A DNA stretch of 64,000 bases from Comamonadaceae bacterium (GCA_947455145.1 CANGME010000016.1:1-64000); one strand, 5' to 3'. Shown: positions 20,539 to 28,976, numbered from the stretch's first letter. Translations and numbers: made by a program. Notes: generated by a model not told the origin, from the sequence alone.

Positions 20539-21849
20539 ATGGACATTTTGCTCATCGGGGGCTTGCTGCTCATCATCATGATGGTGCTGCTAGCCGGTGG
20601 CGTTTGGATAGCCATGACCCTGGCCATTTGCGGCTGGGTGGGGCAGGCATTTTTTACCAGCACATCGCCCGGCAACAACCTGTTTTCCTCCTTCTGGGAA
20701 TCCAATGCCTCGTGGGAGTTGGCCGCGCTGCCGCTGTTCATCTGGATGGGGGAGATTTTGTTTCGCACCCGGCTCAGCGAGGATATGTTCGAGGGCCTGC
20801 GCCCCTGGCTCAACCGTGTGCCGGGGCGGCTCATGCACACCACCATTTTGGGCTGCGGCATTTTTGGCTCGGTCTCGGGCTCGTCCGCCGCCACCTGCGC
20901 CACCATCGCCAAGGTTGCCTTGCCCCAACTGATCAAGCGCGGCTACAACGAACAAATTGCCATCGGCTCCTTGGCCACGGCGGGCACGCTCGGCATTTTG
21001 ATTCCACCCTCCATCACCATGGTGGTCTATGCCGTGGCGGCAGACGCCTCCATCATCCGCATTTTTCTGGCGGGTTTTCTGCCTGGCTTTCTCCTCATGG
21101 CGCTGTTCAGCGGCTACATCATGTGGTGGAGCCTGCGCCACCCTGATCTGGTGCCACCCGCTGACCCACCCACCACCTTCATGGAGAAAATCCGCCTCTC
21201 GGGCAACCTGCTGCCCTGCACGGCGCTGATCATTTTTGTGGTCTGGGTCTTGATTGCCGGGTACGCCACCGCCACCGAATGCGCGGCCTACGGCGTGCTG
21301 GGCTCGCTCGGCCTGGCTGCCTGGAGCCGCTCGCTCACCTGGGCCAATTTTTGCGAAGCGCTGATGGGCACGACCCGCACCAGTTGCATGATCATGTTCA
21401 TCCTGGCCGGTGCGGCCTTTCTCACCAAGACCATGGCCTTCACCGGCATCCCGCGTGAGCTGGCCGAATGGGTCAACGCCATGCAGCTCTCGCCCTTGGC
21501 GCTGATCGCGGTGCTGACGGTGGTTTACCTGATTTTGGGCACAGCACTGGACGGCATCTCCATGATCGTGCTCACCAGCGCGGTGGTGCTGCCCATGATT
21601 CAAAAAGCAGGTTTCGATCTGATCTGGTTTGGCATTTTCATCATTCTGCTGGTGGAGATTGCCGAGGTCACGCCCCCGGTCGGCTTTAACCTCTTCGTGC
21701 TACAAAACATGACCGGTAAAGACAGCAACACCATCGCACGGGCCGCCATCCCCTTCTTTGGCTGCTTGGTGGTGTGCATCGTGCTCATCACCGTGTTCCC
21801 GCAGATCGTCACTATCGTGCCTGATATGGTGATGGGCACGGCGCGTTGA
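20539..21849 (+). CDS. TRAP transporter large permease (DctM)
   Basis: A 436-residue, very hydrophobic protein with about 12 helices and the DctM motifs FGSVSGSSAATCATIAKV, GSLATAGTLGILIPPSITMV and EIAEVTPPVGFNLFVLQNM, which form the substrate/Na+ sites in structurally known family members. It is the last gene of the dctPQM-type operon, 14 bp after the small permease. Confidence 0.94.
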   Translation: MDILLIGGLLLIIMMVLLAGGVWIAMTLAICGWVGQAFFTSTSPGNNLFSSFWESNASWELAALPLFIWMGEILFRTRLSEDMFEGLRPWLNRVPGRLMHTTILGCGIFGSVSGSSAATCATIAKVALPQLIKRGYNEQIAIGSLATAGTLGILIPPSITMVVYAVAADASIIRIFLAGFLPGFLLMALFSGYIMWWSLRHPDLVPPADPPTTFMEKIRLSGNLLPCTALIIFVVWVLIAGYATATECAAYGVLGSLGLAAWSRSLTWANFCEALMGTTRTSCMIMFILAGAAFLTKTMAFTGIPRELAEWVNAMQLSPLALIAVLTVVYLILGTALDGISMIVLTSAVVLPMIQKAGFDLIWFGIFIILLVEIAEVTPPVGFNLFVLQNMTGKDSNTIARAAIPFFGCLVVCIVLITVFPQIVTIVPDMVMGTAR

Positions 21850-21942
21850 GTAAAAACAACGCGTTACAGATAGCCGAAGCCCCCCACGTTTCCACTAAGA
21901 TGGCGTCCCTCAGCCTAGCGCCACCCCACACCAAGGAAACCT

Positions 21943-22917
21943 GTGTTCAAGAGTTTGTTGATTTACCGAATCGGTACGGATTGGTCGCCCACCTTGGCGG
22001 CGATGGAGGCCGCGCTGGACGGTGCGCGCTTTGCGCCCTGCGGCGCCACACAAGAAAAATCCCTGGGTTGGAGCGAGCCGCGCGGTGAGGCCCATGGCCC
22101 GCTGGTCGAGGCGGTAGGCGGCCACTGGATCATGCGGCTGATGATAGAAACCAAGGCCGTGCCTGGGTCGGTTGTACAGCGCAAAGCGCAAGAACAGATC
22201 GACGCCATCGAGGCGGCTACCGGGCGCAAGCCCGGCAAGAAAGAAAGCAAAGAACTGCGTCAAGAAGCCCTGCTCTCGCTGCTGCCGCAGGCCTTCGCGC
22301 GCCAGTCCAGCGTGTGGGTCTGGATTGACCGCGAGGCACGTCTGCTGCTCACCGACGCGGGCAGCCAAGGCAAGGCGGACGACATCATCACCAGCTTGGT
22401 GAGCAGCCTGCCGGGCCTGTCGCTCACGCTGCTGCAAACCGCCGTCTCGCCCCAGGCCGCCATGACCGAGTGGCTCACGGTGAAGAGCGCAGATGAGCTG
22501 CCGCCCAGCCTGAGCGTGGAGCGGGAGTGCGAGCTCAAATCCGCCGACGAACAAAAATCGGTGGTGCGCTTCACCCGCCACAACCTGGCCAATGACGAGG
22601 TGCGCAAGCACATTGCGGAGGGCAAGCTGCCCACCAAACTGGCGCTGAGTTGGGAGGGGCGCGTGGGCTTTGTGCTGGGCGAGGCCATGCAGCTCAAAAA
22701 AATCACTTTCCTGGAAGGTGTTTTTGACGGCACATCGACCGAGAAAGAAGACGGCTTTGACGCCGACGTGGCCATCAGCACCGGTGAGCTGCGCAAGATG
22801 CTGGCGGATTTGATCGGGGCGCTGGGTGGCGAGCAGAGCCTCATTGCTGCGCCGCCCCCGGCACCCGCGAGCATTGCAGGGTCAAGTGCCCCTACCGACA
22901 ACGATCCACCGTTTTAA
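21943..22917 (+). CDS. rdgC: Recombination-associated protein RdgC
   Basis: RdgC (324 residues) forms a ring around double-stranded DNA and inhibits RecA. It starts with GTG (FKSLLIYRIG follows), preceded by AAGGAAA six bases upstream. Family features are the N-terminal CGATQEKSLGWSEPRG, a central ETKAVPGSVVQRKAQEQI, and the LIRE-like DREARLLLTDAGSQGKADD region. The C-terminus adds a Pro/Ala tail (APPPAPASIAGSSAPTDNDP). It stands alone between the TRAP operon and crcB. Confidence 0.93.
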   Translation: MFKSLLIYRIGTDWSPTLAAMEAALDGARFAPCGATQEKSLGWSEPRGEAHGPLVEAVGGHWIMRLMIETKAVPGSVVQRKAQEQIDAIEAATGRKPGKKESKELRQEALLSLLPQAFARQSSVWVWIDREARLLLTDAGSQGKADDIITSLVSSLPGLSLTLLQTAVSPQAAMTEWLTVKSADELPPSLSVERECELKSADEQKSVVRFTRHNLANDEVRKHIAEGKLPTKLALSWEGRVGFVLGEAMQLKKITFLEGVFDGTSTEKEDGFDADVAISTGELRKMLADLIGALGGEQSLIAAPPPAPASIAGSSAPTDNDPPF

Positions 22918-22957
22918 ATCTACAGGCATTCACACGCCCTATCACTGAAGACTCACC

Positions 22958-23344
22958 ATGCTGTCTGTCCTTGCCATTTGCGTTGGCGCTTGCCTGGGAG
23001 CTCTGTCCCGCTGGGGCTTGGGCCTGTGGCTCAACCCAGGCGCGGTACTGCCCTATGGCACGCTGGCGGCCAATTTGATCGGTGGTTATTTGGTCGGCGT
23101 GTGCGTCGCCATTTTTCAAGCCATGCCTGAGCTTGACCCGGTATGTCGGCTGGCCCTGGTGACTGGCTTTTTGGGCGCGCTGACGACCTTCTCCAGCTTC
23201 AGCGCCGAAGTGGTGGGCATGCTGATGCAGCAGCGCTATGTCTTGGCACTGGGTACGGCTACCTTGCACCTGTTTGGCTCGCTCTTGCTCACCGTGATCG
23301 GAATCTGGAGCGCTAATTTTTTAATAGCTGCTTACGCTAGATAA
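22958..23344 (+). CDS. crcB: Fluoride channel FluC/CrcB
   Basis: A 128-residue, four-helix membrane protein that exports F- as a dual-topology dimer. It shows GACLGALSRWGLG, GTLAANLIGGYLVG (conserved Asn of the pore) and the sodium-site/phenylalanine-box region TGFLGALTTFSSFSAEV. The last residues (SANFLIAAYAR) are encoded by sequence resembling an intergenic repeat, so the natural C-terminus may have been remodelled. Only 40 bp separate it from rdgC, too little for a fluoride riboswitch. Confidence 0.93.
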   Translation: MLSVLAICVGACLGALSRWGLGLWLNPGAVLPYGTLAANLIGGYLVGVCVAIFQAMPELDPVCRLALVTGFLGALTTFSSFSAEVVGMLMQQRYVLALGTATLHLFGSLLLTVIGIWSANFLIAAYAR

Positions 23345-23367
23345 ATGGACGTTTCAGGCCATTTATC
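23317..23367. repeat. Repeat-like stem-loop at the 3' end of crcB
   Basis: The sequence AATAGCTGCTTACGCTAG followed by a 9-bp inverted repeat (GATAAATGG / CCATTTATC, 10-nt loop) overlaps the crcB stop codon. It resembles, from memory, a family of intergenic repeats common in Comamonadaceae and may end both crcB and the convergent small gene. Confidence 0.4.
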
Positions 23368-23375
23368 CGCTGAAA

Positions 23376-23675
23376 TTACCCACCGCCACGCTGCATATAA
23401 AGATCAAACCGCTTCATGAAGGTGTAGCGTTGGGCATCATCCAACTGGGTAAATTTAAAGCTCACCAGCAGCCGGGGAATGCGGGCCAGGGCGATCTGGC
23501 GCGGCGGCGCTATTTGCCAGGTGAGCTGCAACTGGCCGGGGCCAATCTGAACCGTGGCGGATGCGCCAGAGAGTTCATAAAAGTTTGCGCCAATGGCCTG
23601 CGGTAGCCACCCCAGCCACTCCGCCGGGGTGCAGCCCATATCGCGCTCAAAACTCTCAAGATAGACGGACTGCAT
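23376..23675 (-). CDS. Small conserved protein of the AOR operon, function unknown
   Basis: A soluble 99-residue product (starts MQSVYLESFERDMGCTPAEW, ends in RGGG) that I cannot place in a named family. The segment VQIGPGQLQLTWQIAPPRQI looks like beta strands. A mid-protein region, IPRLLVSFKF, is followed by YTFMKRFDLYMQRGGG. It is the last gene of the leftward AOR operon, 12 bp after the MoaD-like gene. It could be a maturation or assembly factor for the tungsten enzyme; that is inference from position only. Confidence 0.65.
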   Translation of the reverse strand: MQSVYLESFERDMGCTPAEWLGWLPQAIGANFYELSGASATVQIGPGQLQLTWQIAPPRQIALARIPRLLVSFKFTQLDDAQRYTFMKRFDLYMQRGGG

Positions 23676-23687
23676 AGGTGACTGAGG

Positions 23688-23942
23688 TCAACCGCCCGCA
23701 ATCGGTGGCCAGATGGCCAGCGCATCGCCCTCGGCCAACGTTTGTGTTTGGCGCTGCATGGGGTCGATGTAGCGGCCATTCACCAGCACGAGGTGCACCT
23801 GTTTGGCGGGCAAACCAAAGGACTCGATGATCTGGCTGACGCTGGCGTTGGGCTCGACCTCAATCTCGGCCACATTGCCTTCGCGCCCTTGGGCGGGCAG
23901 GTAGTCGGTGAGGGAGGCAAAGAGTTTGAAGGTGATTTTCAT
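23688..23942 (-). CDS. MoaD/ThiS-family sulfur carrier of the AOR operon
   Basis: An 84-residue ubiquitin-fold protein (MKITFKLFASLTDYLP at the start) ending in the C-terminal Gly-Gly (WPPIAGG) that is adenylated and thiocarboxylated in MoaD/ThiS proteins. A dedicated MoaD-like protein in aldehyde oxidoreductase operons is thought to serve in synthesis of the tungsten-bis-pyranopterin cofactor. It lies between the FAD subunit gene and the small unknown gene. Confidence 0.88.
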   Translation of the reverse strand: MKITFKLFASLTDYLPAQGREGNVAEIEVEPNASVSQIIESFGLPAKQVHLVLVNGRYIDPMQRQTQTLAEGDALAIWPPIAGG

Positions 23943-23964
23943 GAGCGGTTTTTATGAGCAGCTT

Positions 23965-25251
23965 TTATCGACGACGCTCGTCTGCCGCGCCGCTCCATTG
24001 ATCCTGCCCTTGGGCACAGGCGATGTAGGCCACCATGAGTTGGGTAGGGTCATGCAGCAGCCTGTCTTTCCAGTCACCCAGCGAAATCGCCCCTTCAACC
24101 AGACCGCGCATCACGCCCACATGCTCAGTCCAACCCACGCTGTTAGAGCCCACCATCACGTCGCCGTTGAATTGCAGGCTCAGGTGGCGGCCGGCCACCT
24201 TGTCGGTGAGTTCAACGTGTTCACCCCCCGCCTCGCCCTCCCAATTGCCAAAGCTGGTGGACACCAAACCCAAGGTGTCGAGCACGTTGATTTGCGTGAC
24301 GCCTTTAAGCGCGGTGGGCTGCCCCACCATATTGAGCGCCGCCACACGGGCTTGCTCGGCTGCATTGGGCTGAATGGCGCTGACGATGGTCTTGCCGCTG
24401 ACCTTGTCAAAGGCCTCGGCACAATCCCCCGCCGCGTAAATGCCGGGCACATTGGTCTGTAGGTGCTCATCGGTCAACACGCCTTGCAAACAGGTGATCC
24501 CTGAGTGCTCCAAAAACCCAATCAAGGGTTTGACGCCCGCCGCGCTGATGACCAAATCAGCCTCCATGTGTTGGCCGTTGGACAGGCGAACTTTGAGCGG
24601 CTCACCGGGTGCGCCGGGTTCAATAGCCTCGACCTTAGTGCCGGTGAACACCTGCACGCCCTTGGCCTCGCACCAGTCGCGGATCATGCCGCCTGCGGTG
24701 GGTCCCATCATGCGCGGCACCATGCGGTCGCCCATCTCCACCACACTTAAGCGAACGCCGCGTGCGGCCAGCGCTTCCATGATGATGCAGCCGATAAAGC
24801 CCGCACCCAGTTGCAACACGCGCGCGCCTTTGACGGCGCGCTTCATGATGTGGCGCGCGTCGTCCAGCGTCCAGCAGTGGTGCACGCCCGCGCTGTCCAT
24901 GCCGGGTATCGGCGGATTCACCGGCACGGAGCCAGTGGCGATCAGCAGTCGATCAAACGTGAGGGTTTGGCCGTTGTCGAGCGCGACACTTTTGTTGGCC
25001 ACGTCCACCTGCTTGGCGCGCGCTTGAATGACATTGATTTTCAAATCAGCGAAGTGCGTGGCGCTCTTGCGAAGGTGCGTCCCACCTTCGGCAATATTGC
25101 CCATGAGCAGGTAAGGAATGGCCATGCGCGAGTAAGGCGGCTCGGGCTCGTCCCCCACTAGGGTGATGCTGTCATGCGGTGCGTGCTTGCGGATCGTCTC
25201 CGCCGCAATGACGCCAGCGGGGCCCGCGCCAAGGATGAGGTGATGGGTCAT
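23965..25251 (-). CDS. FAD/NAD(P)-binding subunit of aldehyde oxidoreductase (AorC-like)
   Basis: A 428-residue pyridine-nucleotide:disulfide oxidoreductase-type flavoprotein. An N-terminal FAD site (HLILGAGPAGVIAAETI) is followed by LTFDRLLIATGSVPV, a second dinucleotide site (VLQLGAGFIGCIIMEALAARG) for NAD(P)H, and the GIYAAGDCAE FAD motif near residue 275. It lacks a redox CxxxxC disulfide. In the three-subunit AOR of Aromatoleum an equivalent subunit passes electrons between the FeS subunit and NAD+. An intrinsic terminator-like hairpin separates this gene from the upstream W subunit gene. Confidence 0.88.
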   Translation of the reverse strand: MTHHLILGAGPAGVIAAETIRKHAPHDSITLVGDEPEPPYSRMAIPYLLMGNIAEGGTHLRKSATHFADLKINVIQARAKQVDVANKSVALDNGQTLTFDRLLIATGSVPVNPPIPGMDSAGVHHCWTLDDARHIMKRAVKGARVLQLGAGFIGCIIMEALAARGVRLSVVEMGDRMVPRMMGPTAGGMIRDWCEAKGVQVFTGTKVEAIEPGAPGEPLKVRLSNGQHMEADLVISAAGVKPLIGFLEHSGITCLQGVLTDEHLQTNVPGIYAAGDCAEAFDKVSGKTIVSAIQPNAAEQARVAALNMVGQPTALKGVTQINVLDTLGLVSTSFGNWEGEAGGEHVELTDKVAGRHLSLQFNGDVMVGSNSVGWTEHVGVMRGLVEGAISLGDWKDRLLHDPTQLMVAYIACAQGQDQWSGAADERRR

Positions 25252-25264
25252 GGTGCTACTTTCA

Positions 25265-25297
25265 GAAAAAGAAAAGCGGCCTGGGGTGGGCCGCTGT
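25265..25297 (-). terminator. Intrinsic terminator between AOR W-subunit and FAD-subunit genes
   Basis: Read leftward, AGCGGCC and GGCCGCT form a 7-bp GC-rich stem with a 7-nt loop, followed by TTTCTTTTTC. It lies inside the 81-bp gap of an otherwise tightly packed operon, so it probably causes partial termination. Confidence 0.7.
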
Positions 25298-25332
25298 TTC
25301 GCTGTATGCCTTAGTTGGCTTCAGGGCAGCGC

Positions 25333-27180
25333 TTACAGCCCCAGTCGGGTCTTGGTGGCAGCGGTGGGGCGGCCTTGCGGGTCCCAGCCACGCACTTCGT
25401 AGTACTTGGGCAGCATCTCGGCCAACATGCTGACCTTGCCCTTGGCGGGGCCGGTCTTGGCGGGTTCGGTCAGCAGCCGCTTGGGCAAGCTGTCGTCTTT
25501 GGCGGTGAAGCCTGCGGCATTATTGAACTCGCGCTCCAGGTTCCAGATGCGCTCGCCCACTTTCTCCAGTTCTTCGGTGGTGAACTGCTCGCCAATCGCA
25601 GCCTGCAACTGCGGCGCCAGATCGGCCAAACCCCAAGCGAAGGTGGTGAAAATGCACAGGCCTGATGAGTCAAACGCAGCCGTGGCATCTTGAAAGGCTT
25701 TGACCAACTCAGGCTTGCCTTCGTGCTCCAATGGATCGGTCTTGACTGGGATGCCCAGCACCTCAGACGCGATGGTGTAGCCACGCAAATGGCAGCCACC
25801 CCGGTTGCTGGTGGCATAGGCCAGGCCAATCCCCTGGATGCCGCGCCCGTCATAGGCCGGGAACTCTTGGCCCTTGGAGGTCATGGACAAATCAGGGTGG
25901 CCGAATTTCGCGGTCAAGCGCTTGGAGCCTTGGCCAATGTCCTTGCCAAAGCCGCGCCCGTTGACGGTCTCTTCCACCAGAAAAGCCAGCGCCTTGGCAG
26001 AGCCAAACGGCGCTTCAATGCCGATCTGCTCCTTGGTCAACACGCCCTTTTCATACAGTTCCATCACCGCGCCAATGGTGGCGCCAAAGCTGATCGGGTC
26101 AATACCCTCCTCGTTGCAAATCATGCTGGCGTATTGCAGCGCTTCCAAGTCGTTCACGCCGTTGGCCGCACCCAGTGCCCAGGCGGCTTCGTACTCCAGC
26201 CCGCCGGAGGCCCCCCAGTACTGCGGCTTGTTGGCCACGGTGAAGTGGCCTGCGTCCATCTTGCTGACGCGCCCGCAGGCGATGGTGCAGCCAAAGCAGG
26301 CTTGATTGGTCACCAGTTGCTTTTTACCATCGGTCTTGCGCGGTGTGGCCATGGCTTCGGCAGAGATGTCTTTCGCGCCCTCAAACTGCACGTCTTGGTG
26401 GTTACGCGTAGGCAGCGCGCCCACTTCGTTGATGACGTTCATCAAAATCTGCGTGCCGTAGGTGGGCAGACCCTGGCCAGTGACGGCGTTGTCGGCGAGG
26501 ATTTTCTTCTTCTCCTTCACGGCTTTCATGAAAGCCTTGGGGTCGCGGATATTGCCCACGCCAATCGTGCCGCGCACCGCAATCGCCTTGAGGTTTTTGC
26601 TGCCCATCACCGTGCCCACGCCCGAGCGGCCAGCCGCGCGGTGCAGGTCGTTCACCACGGCGGCAAACAGCACGCCGTTTTCGCCTGCCTTGCCGATGCT
26701 CGACACGCGGGTGAGTGGGTCTTGCAGACTCTTCTTGAGCGTCTCTTCGGTCTCCCACACGCTCTTGCCCCACAGGTGGGCAGCATCGCGCAGCTCGGCC
26801 ACATCGTCGTTGATGTAGAGGTACACCGGCTTGGCGCTTTTGCCTTCAAAAATCACCATATCCCAGCCCGCCATCTTCAACTCCGCACCCCAGTAGCCGC
26901 CCGAATTGGAGCAGGCAATGGCCCCGGTCAACGGGCTCTTTGTGATGACGGTGTAGCGCCCACCCGTGGAGGCCATGGTGCCGGTCAAGGGGCCGGTGGC
27001 CCAGATGATTTTGTTGCCGGGTGAGAGTGGATCGACCTTGGGATCGACCTCCTCCACCAGGTATTTAGACCCCAGGCCACGCGAGCCTAGATAGGCCTGC
27101 GCCCAGTCCATGTTGAGGGGTTCAGATTTGACGGTGCCAGCCGTCAGATTAACGCGAAGAAGTTTTCCAGCCCATGACAT
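25333..27180 (-). CDS. Tungsten-containing aldehyde:ferredoxin oxidoreductase, W subunit
   Basis: A 615-residue AOR-family protein that oxidises aldehydes to carboxylic acids (or reduces acids) at a tungsten-bis-metallopterin. The N-terminal domain has GKLLRVNLTAGTVKSEPL, LGSRGLGSKYLVEEVDP, GPLTGTMASTGGRYTVITKS and AACSNSGG-like IACSNSGGYWGAELKMAGWD. Further on are GRSGVGTVMGSKNLKAIAVRG, the Cys cluster ACFGCTIACGR and the distal Cys in SSGLCIFTTFAW, which in AORs together hold a [4Fe-4S] cluster. The ATG at 27180 starts MSWAGKLLRVNL; the 42 residues upstream overlap the ferredoxin-like gene. It follows the FeS subunit gene by 11 bp. Confidence 0.95.
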   Translation of the reverse strand: MSWAGKLLRVNLTAGTVKSEPLNMDWAQAYLGSRGLGSKYLVEEVDPKVDPLSPGNKIIWATGPLTGTMASTGGRYTVITKSPLTGAIACSNSGGYWGAELKMAGWDMVIFEGKSAKPVYLYINDDVAELRDAAHLWGKSVWETEETLKKSLQDPLTRVSSIGKAGENGVLFAAVVNDLHRAAGRSGVGTVMGSKNLKAIAVRGTIGVGNIRDPKAFMKAVKEKKKILADNAVTGQGLPTYGTQILMNVINEVGALPTRNHQDVQFEGAKDISAEAMATPRKTDGKKQLVTNQACFGCTIACGRVSKMDAGHFTVANKPQYWGASGGLEYEAAWALGAANGVNDLEALQYASMICNEEGIDPISFGATIGAVMELYEKGVLTKEQIGIEAPFGSAKALAFLVEETVNGRGFGKDIGQGSKRLTAKFGHPDLSMTSKGQEFPAYDGRGIQGIGLAYATSNRGGCHLRGYTIASEVLGIPVKTDPLEHEGKPELVKAFQDATAAFDSSGLCIFTTFAWGLADLAPQLQAAIGEQFTTEELEKVGERIWNLEREFNNAAGFTAKDDSLPKRLLTEPAKTGPAKGKVSMLAEMLPKYYEVRGWDPQGRPTAATKTRLGL

Positions 27181-27191
27181 GATCGTTCTCC

Positions 27192-27668
27192 TTAAGCAGC
27201 GGAAGGTTGGTTGCCAAGCTTGTTGGCCCACTCGGCCATCTTGCCCAGGCCAGTCCAATTGGCGTCTATGAATGTGATGGCCGCTGTCGGGCAGGCTTCG
27301 GCGCAAGCCGGATCACCTCCGCACAGGTCGCACTTTTGCACCTTGCCGGTTTCTTGCACGTAGTTGATGGTGCCAAACGGGCAGGCAATGGTGCAGACCT
27401 TGCAACCCACACAGGTAGAGTCGTTCACCACCTTGGCCCCCGTGGCCTTGTCCACCGTGATGGCCTCCACCGGGCATGCATGCAGACACCAAGCCTCGTC
27501 ACACTGGGTGCAGGTGTAGGGCACTTTTTTGCCCGTGTGATGAAAGTCAAACACCTTGATGCGCGACTTGGCGGGGGCGAAGATGCCGTAATTCTCAAAC
27601 GAACACGCCATCTCGCACTGCAAGCAGCCCGTGCATTTGTTGGCGTCGATGTGCAACACTTTTTGCAT
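27192..27668 (-). CDS. Polyferredoxin electron-transfer subunit of AOR (AorA-like)
   Basis: A 158-residue protein with four Cys clusters for four [4Fe-4S] centres: CTGCLQCEMAC, CTQCDEAWCLHACPVEAI, CVGCKVCTIACPFG and CDLCGGDPACAEACPTAAI. It is the first gene of the leftward AOR operon and would wire the tungsten subunit to the FAD subunit. A strong AAGGAGAG Shine-Dalgarno precedes the ATG. The C-terminal tail (KLGNQPSAA) is short. No sigma-54 type -24/-12 promoter was seen upstream. Confidence 0.92.
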   Translation of the reverse strand: MQKVLHIDANKCTGCLQCEMACSFENYGIFAPAKSRIKVFDFHHTGKKVPYTCTQCDEAWCLHACPVEAITVDKATGAKVVNDSTCVGCKVCTIACPFGTINYVQETGKVQKCDLCGGDPACAEACPTAAITFIDANWTGLGKMAEWANKLGNQPSAA

Positions 27669-27780
27669 CTGTCTCTCCTTAAAATCGTCGTTGAAAGGCT
27701 CATGTCCTATGAATGGAAATGCTTAGGTATTGTTGTAGTCAACCCTCACACTGCACTCAAGGGTTTTCCCTTGTTGCTTG

Positions 27781-27809
27781 CTCATTTGAAACAATATTCT
27801 CAAAATGAG
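27781..27809. promoter_or_regulatory. Candidate operator between the AOR operon and its divergent regulator
   Basis: An inverted repeat, CTCATTTGA then TCAAAATGAG (arms match except for one base of length), is centred about 42 bp before the regulator start, in the 168-bp divergent gap. It is a candidate site for the GAF/FIS regulator. Confidence 0.4.
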
Positions 27810-27836
27810 ACGCCGAGTCCAACAAAATACCCAACC

Positions 27837-28976
27837 ATGCCCACGCCCACCCCACTGATGCCTGCCAACCGCATGGAGCGCATTGCGCGGGCACGGCAAC
27901 TAGCCCTGGTTGAGGCGCCCTGCGCCACCAACGGCTTGGTCGAACCCTGGATTGAACAATCTTGGCAGCGCTGTTTAAGCCAAGGGCAGCGACCTGAGCA
28001 CCGGCTCAATTTTGAAGCCGCTTCGTCACAGCGCATGCGGCAAACCACGGAGAGCAACCTCATCCTGATTCAGGCCGCCAGCCCGATCTTGAAGCAGCTC
28101 GGCAGCGCTCTGGCCGACACACGCTACTTCGCCATATTGACCAACCAAGACGGCGTGGTGGTGGACGTGGATGGCCCCATTGACCGCAGTGACCGCCGGG
28201 TCGATCTCATCACCCGGATTGGCACTGATCTGTCTGAGCAAAGTGTCGGCACCACCGCCATAGGCGCTGCCCTGCAATTGCAGCAGCCGGTGTGGCTGCA
28301 CAGGGGAGAACATTTCTTCAACGACACGTCCGCCTATAGTTGCGCGGGTGCGCCTTTGTTTGGCCCAGATGGCCGCTACGTAGGCATGCTAGATTTAACT
28401 GGAGTGGAGGCAACCGAGCGCCCCGAGTTGCGCCACTTGGTCGCACACACAGCCCGCAACATTGAAAACGCGCTGGTGCTGCAACGCCCGCACACGCTTC
28501 TATTGCGTTTGAACTGGCCGGGCATGCCCATGGGCGATGAAGGTGACGGACTGATCGGGCTGGACGCCGATGGCTTTGTTACCGCAGCCAATCAGGCCGC
28601 TAGGCAAATGCTCCCACCCCTTGCATCACCCGCCGCGACTCATCACAGCCGAGACTTGTTTGCGCTGCCCAGTGACCTCTTGTTTGATGCAGCGCGACAT
28701 CAAAGTGAGCGGCTTGACGCGCCACTATGGTCAGGCCTGCGCTTGCAAGTGCAAGCTCGTATGGCAAACCGTCTTCACGAGGCCACCACCACCACTTGGC
28801 CTGCATTCAAATCAAGCCCGCCAGTAGCCCACCGAGTCCCTCTAAAAGACGTGGAGACGGCCATGATCTTGAAGGCCGTCGAAGAGGCCCGAGGCAACGT
28901 AGCCGAGGCTGCTATGACACTGGGCATCAGCCGAGCCACGGTGTACCGAAAACTGGGTGGTGGCAGGGTGCGTTGA
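27837..28976 (+). CDS. GAF-domain/FIS-type regulator divergent from the AOR operon
   Basis: A 379-residue regulator resembling AcoR. The N-terminal region has the family signature EPWIEQSWQRCLSQGQRPEH. A GAF-like sensor domain follows (about 80-220; FAILTNQDGVVVDVDGPIDR, GTDLSEQSVGTTAIGAAL, SCAGAPLFGPDGRYVGMLDL). The C-terminal FIS helix-turn-helix is ILKAVEEARGNVAEAAMTLG then ISRATVYRKL. The AAA+ sigma-54 activation domain that normally lies between GAF and FIS in AcoR-like proteins is absent, so it should work with sigma-70 RNA polymerase. The ATG at 27837 is preferred (ATG 27873 possible); the open frame upstream is antisense to the ferredoxin gene. It probably senses an aldehyde or related metabolite and controls the AOR operon. 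Confidence 0.85.
   Translation: MPTPTPLMPANRMERIARARQLALVEAPCATNGLVEPWIEQSWQRCLSQGQRPEHRLNFEAASSQRMRQTTESNLILIQAASPILKQLGSALADTRYFAILTNQDGVVVDVDGPIDRSDRRVDLITRIGTDLSEQSVGTTAIGAALQLQQPVWLHRGEHFFNDTSAYSCAGAPLFGPDGRYVGMLDLTGVEATERPELRHLVAHTARNIENALVLQRPHTLLLRLNWPGMPMGDEGDGLIGLDADGFVTAANQAARQMLPPLASPAATHHSRDLFALPSDLLFDAARHQSERLDAPLWSGLRLQVQARMANRLHEATTTTWPAFKSSPPVAHRVPLKDVETAMILKAVEEARGNVAEAAMTLGISRATVYRKLGGGRVR

Noticed and set aside
22918-22957. A fluoride riboswitch before crcB
   Set aside because: Only 40 bp separate rdgC and crcB, too short for the aptamer and with no matching motif.
25690-27024. A 444-codon frame antisense to the AOR W-subunit gene
   Set aside because: Shadow of a GC-rich gene; no recognisable domain or start signals.
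27207-27836. N-terminal extension of the GAF/FIS regulator
   Set aside because: It is antisense to the ferredoxin-like gene and has no regulator features; the ATG at 27837 precedes the conserved region.
27669-27836. A sigma-54 promoter before the AOR operon
   Set aside because: No GG-N10-GC type -24/-12 element was found on the leftward strand, and the neighbouring regulator lacks the AAA+ domain.
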